Part shown: positions 56,329 to 64,000 of the stretch, piece after piece
Layout: every line of letters starts with the position of its first letter
How positions within the stretch are numbered: the first letter of the stretch is position 1
Assembly: GCF_027942865.1 (NCBI RefSeq)
Contig: NC_134509.1
Location: 13,356,017 to 13,420,016 of the forward strand
Direction of reading: 5' to 3'
Length of the DNA: 64,000 nt
Source: Odontesthes bonariensis
Lineage: Eukaryota > Chordata > Actinopteri > Atheriniformes > Atherinopsidae
Made by a program: the position numbers and the translations under genes
The notes under the pieces: model-generated
Seen by the model: only the letters and a program-made list of their open reading frames with translations
Told to the model about the DNA's origin: nothing
Database searches by the model: none

Positions 56329-57691
56329 TTTCCCAGGCAGCTCTACACTTCAAGCGTTCTTTTTACACTCACACAGAGAAGATAATTTGCCTTCTCCTCC
56401 ATTTTATAACCTTAAAAGTCGAGAGGAGTGGCCTTGATGACGCCCACAGGACGTTTCTTTTGGCTCTTCTTCACGCCTCTGTTTTTCCCCTCAGGCTCAC
56501 GGTGTCTGCTCTTTGGGCTCAATCCCTAAGAAGTCTGTCCAGATTTTAGAAAGACAAACTCTTGTTTGCTCCAAACAAACTGTGCCACTTAGAATGAAGC
56601 TGATTATGGTGCATAAAAAGATTAAAATTGGATTAAATCCACAGCCTCCGTTATTTTTTTTCCAGCTTTCTGGAAAGTTTTCACAATGAAAAACCAGTAG
56701 CAAATTTATTTTTCACGGCAGATCTCTTTGAATCAGGAGCAGAAACGGCACAAGTGGATCATCAATGATGAAACCGTGTTTGTTTGGCTTTTCTACATAG
56801 GAAGATGGATGAATTAACTTTAAATGTGGAAGGCAACATCTGGGTCAAACAATGCTGCCATCACTATAAAATGAACACATTTTTGTATTGCGTTTAGAAT
56901 GAGTCTGTTCAGATTTTGTGAACCAAACATCCGGTTAGTGACACAGAAATCTGTGGTCTTCCACAGTCCAATTTTCTGATGATTTTGTTCCTCTTAGTGC
57001 CTTCTCAGCAATAAGACAGAAACTACGTGACCCTGTCACCTGGTACAGCTGTCATTATTAGACTTTCTTTCTTTCTTTTTTTTTTTTTACTTTTGCTCTA
57101 AAAGGGGTAGTTTGTGCAATCTACTAGTGCTATGTGTACCTTGTGATAAAACCTATTCTCCGTTGCTATTCTCTTGTCTGAACTGAGCCAATAAAGGAAT
57201 GGAAGGTCAATGATGGCCGGTGTCACTGAGAATGTTTCTGTTCTTGGGTCATTGCTGTCTTGTTTTGGCTTCCCTAATGTCTAAAACCATGGAAACCATG
57301 TGATAAGTGGCACCCGTATGCAGGCAGTATACGCAAGTCTGGCCTTCATCATTATTCAGCTTTCTTTCTCACTGTCAAACATCAGTGGTGTAGTGACTCT
57401 CTTCTAAGGTCCTTGCCTGAATACACGTGTACTGATCTCCTCTGAGGAGTGTGGCTTCATTTGCACGGCAATAATGACACCCCCAGACAGAGGAAGAACA
57501 GTTAAACTGGAATCACTCACTTCATGTTGTGTAATATTGGATCATTTAATCTCTCTGTCCTAGAATATATGTCTTAAGTTATACCATCAAAACACCATGG
57601 AACCTCAAAAAATAATTACATTCCCAACTTTTCACATAACAAGGTCAGCTGTTAAAAGTCATTAGTTGATGTTAGGAAAAGATCATGAGTT

Positions 57692-57842
57692 CATGGTAGC
57701 TCAAAAGGTGGAGTAAGTGGTTGAGGGGCAAATTCCCAGAACTTGTCCACGTCAACTCAACTACAACAACACAATGAGTGTGTTGTTTAGCACTTTGAAT
57801 TGCCTTATGGACAAAAAATAAACTAGCCTTGCCTTTCCTTGT
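57692..57842 (+). mobile_element. tRNA-derived SINE with L2-type tail
   Basis: Begins 'ggtagctcaaaaggtggagt', which resembles a tRNA A box, with a B-box-like 'ggggcaaattccc' about 40 bases on. It ends with 'tagcactttgaattgcctta' and 'cttgcctttcctt', the tail shared with the fragment at 39,600. About 150 bp, as expected for a fish tRNA-SINE. Confidence 0.6.
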
Positions 57843-58613
57843 GTAGATTTTGCCACCGTTTCTGCTTATCTGCACACATGACGTCCTCGCCTAAATCATT
57901 ATGTTGTGGTAGTTTTGTCATCTCTTCTTCTGCACCACACTCTGCTTATTCAAGCATCACTGTAGGGAACTGATGGAGTGATATAGCCTGCAGTAAAGTC
58001 TGCAAGAGGAGTGGTTTGTGAATGGTTAGATATAAAGGTAAAAAGAGAGAAAAAAAAAGACAGAGACAAAGAATATGCATTCCTGCAAACCAAGCCCCAA
58101 ATAGTCTTCAACAAGTTTTGAAATGTTTCAGCGTGGCCTTGGAGCCCCGTCTTACATTTGATGAAAGCATTCTGTCATGATTTAAATAAATGAAATAAAA
58201 CTGACAAAAGCCTTACTGACTTTATAAGCCAAGAATGAGCTTTTTATTTTTCAAGAGAAAATAAAGACGCCAGTGTCCCACACAGGAGACCATATAGCTG
58301 CAGCACCTCCCTGCATTCACTGCTGTAATGTTTCAAAATGTCTGCAGTAAAAAAAACAAAAAGGTCTACTGTATACTGACAGATTTAATGTGATCTGTTC
58401 TGGCAAGTTTCTTGTTTTTTTACAAGATGGGCGACAACACCAAACAGATGCCGAACGGGTGTAAAGTGGGGGATACGAGGAGTTGCAGGAAATAGTCTAA
58501 GAAACATCTTCACTTTAGGTCTTTAGACGCTGCGGAGCAGATTAGTATATTCACTGATCTCCATTCACTGAAGAAGGAGGGAGATGTAGGGCCATATAGA
58601 GCAACTTTTAAAG

Positions 58614-58804
58614 CAGGGATGTCCAAAGTCGGTCCTCGAGGGCCGCTGTCCTGCAGGTTTTAGATGTGTCCCTGCTTCAACACACCTGATTCAGATCAAG
58701 ACATCATTAACAGGCTTGTGCAGAACTTAACAATCTGTTGAAGCAGGGCAACATCTAAAACCTGCAGGATAGCGGCCCTCGAGGACCGACTTTGGACATC
58801 CCTG
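58614..58804. mobile_element. hAT MITE, 191 bp, with perfect 8-bp duplication
   Basis: Long inverted ends starting CAGGGATGTCCAAAGTCGGT, with about 50-bp arms and few mismatches, flanked by TTTTAAAG on both sides (58606-58613, 58805-58812). There is no coding capacity. The intact duplication and similar arms indicate a fairly young copy. Confidence 0.92.
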
Positions 58805-61505
58805 TTTTAAAGCAAGAACTTTTCAATTTACAATTTGGAGGTACCACACAGATGAGTTTTTGGAAAAGTCAGAACTCCCTGAGTGGGTCTTCACAGAAGT
58901 ATGTTCAAACCAGGGAGTGGACCCTGTCCAAAATAATGGACTGTATGAGTGAGAATCTAAAACAAATAATTAAATTTAATCTTACTTGTATCTTTTCTTA
59001 TTGTGAAATATCAGAACACTGTACCTATATTTTTCATCTTAGAACATTGATTTGAATGGAATCACCATAATATCATAAGAAATTAGACTTTTGGTGGATG
59101 TTACTGGCCCAAGTCATTAAATGCTACAAATGACTATTTCATATTTTTATGATGAATATCTGAAAAGGAGGCTTAAAATAGACTGACAAGAAACTTTGAC
59201 TATCAGAGATGTAGAGAAGCAAATAAATGAGCATAAGTAGACTATAACGGGAAAAATGATCAAATCAAGTAAAGGACTGGAGGCAGAGCAGGAAAAGGCT
59301 TTGCCCTAACAAATCAATGTTTGTCACCAAGGGACAAAACAACACAATGCATCTGTTATTTACATCTTGCCATAATTTCTGCTTATCTACATGTATGTGA
59401 CATCTCAGTTTAAATAATTATTTCTGGTGTTTTTGTCATTTCTCCTGCTGCACCATACTCAACGTTTTCAAGATCCACCGAAGGGAACTGATGGACCGTG
59501 AAAGCCAGGCCTACAGTAAAGTTTGCAAGTTTATGACTAGTTATTCAGGCGTTTTCCAAGTGATATATCATTTATCCAAGCCTAAGCTGCAGGGGCTGCT
59601 GTTTAGATTGATTCAATTTAAATTAAGATTAGCTTTGGATCGACTCAGCTCCAGCATCATTGTGGATGCTACACTGACCCGTCTGCCAGTCTCTCACTCC
59701 ACTTTCCCACTACATGTGAACAAGACATCCAAAATGGTCAAAACATCTGCATAAAAGGCTGCAATTCATCTTTAATTTACTGTTGACAATCCACCAAGTT
59801 ATCGCAGAGAACAATTGGCTCAGGGTTGCCAGATTGGATAGAGGTGCCAATAATCATCCCAGCTGTGTCACACGCACTTATACAAACCACCTCAGCGCAA
59901 ACTGTCTGCTTGATGAAGCCTACAAGACCACATAATCTGAACACCCTCTGCCCATTTTCCACATATAGAAATGTAGTTAATTCCAGTTAGGAATATAATG
60001 TGTGACAAAGAGCAGCCCTGTGGGATACCAGTCTGACTTTAGAGAAATTCCTGATTTCCATGTGTATCATGTGTTTCCATGTGTTTCATTTCAAATACAT
60101 GCATCCACAGTTCCATAGTTCCCTCCCAAAGGCAGAGATAACGTTCCCGACACACTGGTTTGCCAACCACCTTTTCAAGCAATAGACATGGAAGAGACAT
60201 GAGCTGCGTAATGTTTATTTCTCCCCAGTGTTTTTGCGATTCCCTCCCATAAATTTATCGCCAAACGTGAGTCCTTGTACTCTATCAGCAAAGAACTGTA
60301 GAGTTGTGGATATCTGAATCTTCTCTTGGCGACTCCCCTTGAAACAAGTTGTTTCTAGTCCTCTGCTTATTGTCTCTTCTTTCTCTGATGTGTTTTTGGT
60401 GCAACTTTTGAACAGGAGTTCAATGACTAGCCGGCTTGCTTACAATAAGCACAGTCAATGCAGCACAATTTTCTTATTTTTACTTGTTAAGCCTGACTTT
60501 TTAAAGATATATAAAAATACATGTATATTTAAACCATCCAAGTGTACATTCTATAAACATCCTCAAAAGGTTCTGCAAAGGTTACTTAGGGAAATCTTCT
60601 GAGTGCCTTCAGGGCATTTTCCCTAAATGGAAAAGGAAAAAAAGAATTGATAATCGATTGATATTGAAGAGTTGGTACATAGTCACGAGGTGAGTGGGAC
60701 TGTGTATCTTGATTAAATGGAGGGTAGTATTATTGAGGCATTAAATGATGACAGTGAGAAGTGAAGGAGAGTTCTTGGAGCCAGAGGATGATGGATAAAC
60801 CACAAAGAACAAAAAATATCAAAACGTTTCCAACATGTGTTTTTTTTTCCTTTTATTTTTCTTAAAGTCAATGTTCTGGTAGAAAATAGAAAACTTTCTA
60901 AATTGCCTTCGCCATAAAATTTGTTAGATGTAGTATAAGGTTCTGCAAGAAAACATGCACATTCTCAGAAAAAAATAACCTAATGAGGAGCAATCCTATT
61001 GACTACGGGCTTCCCCCAGTTGGCATGATGATAACATTAATAGGTCACAATGGCTCAGTGCTCTACAGTGCAGTGCACTGGCATACTGTATCATATAGAA
61101 CTTAGATCATTGAGGGCTCACACTTCCAGGTTGAAAACACAGTTTCAGCCCAAGAGCTGACTGAACTGTTCTAATGGCATTAACCTTCACATCTTCATCA
61201 CATTTCACAGTGCAGAAATACTTTAAAAATCCTATTTAACAAAATTATATCTGTTAACGTGCTCATGGAAATTTTTGATTTAGCTTAAGGTGCTTAACTT
61301 ATTTTGTATTTCTATGTTGCTTTTAATGTTAACTATCATAACTACTTTTGAGAAGAGCGTTAAAAACAAACGTGGCGTTTGTTATGGCAAATTTTGTTGT
61401 GAAAAAAGCACACATACAAAAGACAGTGAATATATTCCACTATTTTCAACCCTTGTTACCGTAGTTGTAGTATGACTTTTCAGTAAGATGCAACAGAAAT
61501 CTGAA

Positions 61506-61525
61506 AACTACATTACCCGTGATCC
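61506..61525 (+). promoter_or_regulatory. snapc3: ZNF143/Staf-like (SBS) motif in the snapc3 promoter
   Basis: AACTACATTACCCGTGATCC lies 64-83 bases before the snapc3 start codon. It is close to the ZNF143/THAP11 consensus, which reads ACTACAATTCCCAGCATGC in its usual form. A CT/TTC-rich tract (61,541-61,568) follows, and there is no TATA box. Confidence 0.5.
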
Positions 61526-61588
61526 TCCCCGCGGTGCCTCGTTCTTTTTCTTCTTCTTCTTCTCTTTTGCCCATCAGACTCTGGAAAC

Positions 61589-64000
61589 ATGGCGGAATCT
61601 GAACAGTCGACAGATCTAAACACGAGCATTCCTGATTATGAGTATACAAACGTTAACACTAAACCTTTTCACATCGGCTCTTTCAGAGACCAGTGGCTGA
61701 GTAGACTGAGGCCAAAAGACTATTCATACACAGAGGAGGACAAGGACACGTTTGATGCTAACTTTGCCGCAGAGATGGGCGCCGATGCTGACACCATGGC
61801 TCAGTTGAAATCCGTTTGCAGGTATTCAGACGTCAGTCTAACGTTTAGTTACACCATTTACAAAAATATTAAAGGTTTGCTTGAGTTATGTCTGACTACT
61901 ATATAAAAAGAATACCAGGCTTTTGCTAGTCGAACAGTTGAAGTCACATTCAGGCCAGGTACAACTTATTTAAACATACAGCGAATTACCTGTACACTGC
62001 GGAAACAATGTACAGACGTGTTAACGTAAAAGGGATATCACAAAAGCTTTATTTCTGATTTTTACGTTGCTGTCCGAATTATACAAGCTGTGCCACAGGT
62101 TGCACGTGTGATTTGGTACCATGAAATACAGCAAAACTCGGGGAGTCCTCAAATTAGAGAAAAGGAAACTGCATAATAAAACTATTGGTATAAAGTTTCA
62201 CATGATAAAACATATATACTCGTTCCATTTTTGACATACCTAAGCATTTGTGTTTGAGTGGAAAGAGGATATAAGGTCATTCTCAGCTTCTTTAAACCTA
62301 GGCTGGCATCCTTAATCATTTTTATGCCATCAGTCCTTCAAAATCCACTGATCACTGTTTGCTTTATTTGGTGTACATGCTCAACAGTTCTTTGAAACAA
62401 ACATCCAGCCACCCATGTACCCAGGCATCTGAGAGGGGAAGAACGGTGATTTTAGTAACTGAATGTGGCCTTGCTGTCGACCATGAAAGGCAACTCCATG
62501 CTTGCAGGATTTGGAAGATTACAGTCACAAACTAGTATGTAGAAGAAGACTCTGTCTAACAAACATTGTGGTTTGCCAGGATAGTTGTCCATGCCAGACA
62601 GGCTTGATTGAGTTTATCAGAAATTGTTCATCTTGTGGAATCCTTATGATCTCGGGGGTCTCCAAATACTTGTCATTAGAAGTAATCCATCCTGTCTCGT
62701 TATGTAAGTTCGGAAACTACTGTCGGATGCACCTGGCCGCATGACAAACTTCACGCCATCATCGTCAGTATAGCCACAGGCCTCAGGAGTACCTTGAGAA
62801 ATCAATTTTCCCTCAAGAGAGTCCTCTGCTGTCTCTAGAAATTCAACATGAAAGTGTATTACACAAGGAAGAAGCCATAAATGAACCCTGCGCAGAAATG
62901 CTGCAGGCTCTTCTGGCTCGTCTCAGACTGACAGACAGTGGACACGGTCGGATGGCGCCGTGTTTCTTTTGCTTTTGGGGAAAATGGACGTTGGTTGTAA
63001 AGGTGCAAACAAATAAGTTGTAAGTGTCTGTAAGAGAGATTTATGATTTGTCCTACTGTTTTACATAGTTTGCCCGTCAACTCTAATACAAAATCAAGTG
63101 CTTGTTTTGTAGAGTTTCCAATAGGTTTTTCAGGATTCCTTCCCTCCATTTATCACCATGAACAAGCTGCTTTTAAGACACAGAAGGAGGAACCTTACTG
63201 TCCTTTTCATGACGTGGGTTACTTTGGCCTTTCGTAAAACAGTTGAACTAATTTCCCAAGTTTAATCATGAGGTCGATGTGAGGAGAAAGGATTAAATAC
63301 TTTTAAGGGAAATCTTAAGGACAACCCTCAAGGGTGTTTTACTCAGCCAATTCTATAATTAAGGAATCTTTCATTCACAATATGAAGAAAAAATCCTAAC
63401 CTGAACCGGCCCCCCGTTTTTTTTTTTTAGTTTTTTTTAAGCTATTATTTTGTTGCAAGTATTTAGCTGCCAGCTTTCTTCTACACTTCCTTTTGTCCAT
63501 TGTTACCAAATATGATAATAATCTTGAGTTTGTGTTTTTTCTCTGAAGCCTCGAGTCACTTCGTTGCCATCCTGAAGATCAGCAGCCCGACACGGAAGTT
63601 GTGCCTCCAGACCCAACACTGAAAACACTGATGTATGAACTCTCTTCACCTAATATGAACCATATGGTCTCAAATCCTCCATTGGCTTGATTTAGTGTCC
63701 GTTTTTTTCTTTTCTTTTTTACAAAACAGACAAAGGAAAAAGAAGCAAGATCACAGAGCTTCTCTAATAATCCAGAAGAACAGACATGATCTCTATGCTG
63801 ATGAACTGGTGGGTGAACTAAGCATCACTGAAATGAAATTGTCTGTTTATTCTTGTTATAAATGCATTATTTTTTATTTTGGATACCCACTGATTTGCCC
63901 GAGGGGGTGCTGGACTTTTGCATCGCAGTCCTTGATGTTAATGTACGGCTCATCTCTCTGTGTCATATCCAGGAGCGCTTAATTGTCGGTAGGACACCAG
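61589..64000 (+). CDS. snapc3: snRNA-activating protein complex subunit 3, 5' part (truncated by window end)
   Basis: Exons seen: 61589-61821, 63549-63632, 63730-63808, and 63973 to beyond the window edge. SNAPC3 (SNAP50) is the subunit of SNAPc that contacts the proximal sequence element of U-snRNA promoters for RNA polymerases II and III. Seen: MAESEQSTDLNTSIPDYEYT, then NTKPFHIGSFRDQW, which aligns with the human PEYEL...NTRAFHVGAFGELW region; a basic exon IQRKKKQDHRASLIIQ; and ELERLIVGRTP in the last exon, matching the stretch before the conserved GKKPEN of the human protein. The acidic leader differs from human, as expected for this variable N-terminus. The conserved C-terminal zinc-binding part lies outside the window. 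The first in-frame Met is the start. Confidence 0.93.

Larger units (their letters stand above)
56330..61500. other. Intergenic region between ttc39b and snapc3
   Basis: About 5.2 kb separating two divergently transcribed genes. It contains a tRNA-like SINE (57.69-57.84 kb) and a hAT MITE (58.61-58.80 kb), listed separately. No other exon or repeat structure was recognised. The open frames here are isolated and lack splice context. Confidence 0.5.

Noticed and set aside
58792-59055. 87-codon plus frame
   Set aside because: It starts inside the right arm of the hAT MITE and has no similarity or splice context.
62644-62845. Minus-strand open frame in snapc3 intron 1 (…EACGYTDDDGVKFVM…), with a possible frameshifted continuation to about 62,530
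   Set aside because: It reads like real protein, but I could not match it to any family, and it lacks convincing splice sites. A protein database search of both frames would decide; a strong hit would make it a retrocopy or transposon relic.

Overview
The window is a piece of a vertebrate nuclear chromosome, almost certainly from a ray-finned (teleost) fish. Genes are split by GT-AG introns and encode typical vertebrate proteins. The repeats (hAT and Harbinger transposons, TTAA-flanked MITEs, Rex3/RTE-like and L2-like tails, a tRNA-like SINE) are those common in teleost genomes. I cannot name the species.

Layout, left to right. 1-10.6 kb is intergenic, with two GC-rich stretches that look like conserved non-coding elements. 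10,698-24,673 (+) is mcub, the dominant-negative subunit of the mitochondrial calcium uniporter (8 exons, 336 aa). 26,117-30,521 (-) is casp6, caspase-6 (7 exons, 287 aa), tail-to-tail with mcub. 31,827-34,486 (-) is pla2g12a, a secreted phospholipase A2 (4 exons, 194 aa). 36,217-43,785 (-) is dnajb14, an ER-membrane J-protein (8 exons, 377 aa). 43.8-48.0 kb is intergenic and holds a degraded Harbinger transposon. 48,018-56,266 (-) is ttc39b (18 exons, 583 aa). 56.3-61.6 kb is intergenic. 61,589 to the right edge (+) is the start of snapc3, a subunit of the snRNA-activating complex. Exon joins were worked out by hand; every complete coding sequence keeps phase across all introns and sums to a whole number of codons.

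The mcub-casp6-pla2g12a order and orientation match human 4q25. dnajb14 is also on human 4q but about 10 Mb away, whereas ttc39b-snapc3 is a neighbouring, divergent pair on human 9p22. The region between dnajb14 and ttc39b is therefore a rearrangement boundary relative to human. mcub, pla2g12a and dnajb14 are the ohnologues of MCU, PLA2G12B and DNAJB12, which cluster on human 10q22, so this window appears to keep an ancestral linkage that human 4q has loosened.

Mobile DNA is mostly in introns. The clearest cases are a 1.04 kb hAT copy ending 18 bp from a dnajb14 splice donor, four TTAA-flanked MITE-like elements (at least two of one family), one of which sits inside the zinc-finger exon of an older hAT-like transposase, and an L1-like 3' end nested inside another. 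I found no CRISPR array, operon, toxin system or other prokaryotic-style system, and no clear evidence of a wholly new system. The most interesting points are the ohnologue cluster, the GC-AG intron in mcub, the altered caspase-6 cleavage site, and the family of hairpin-centred TTAA elements.
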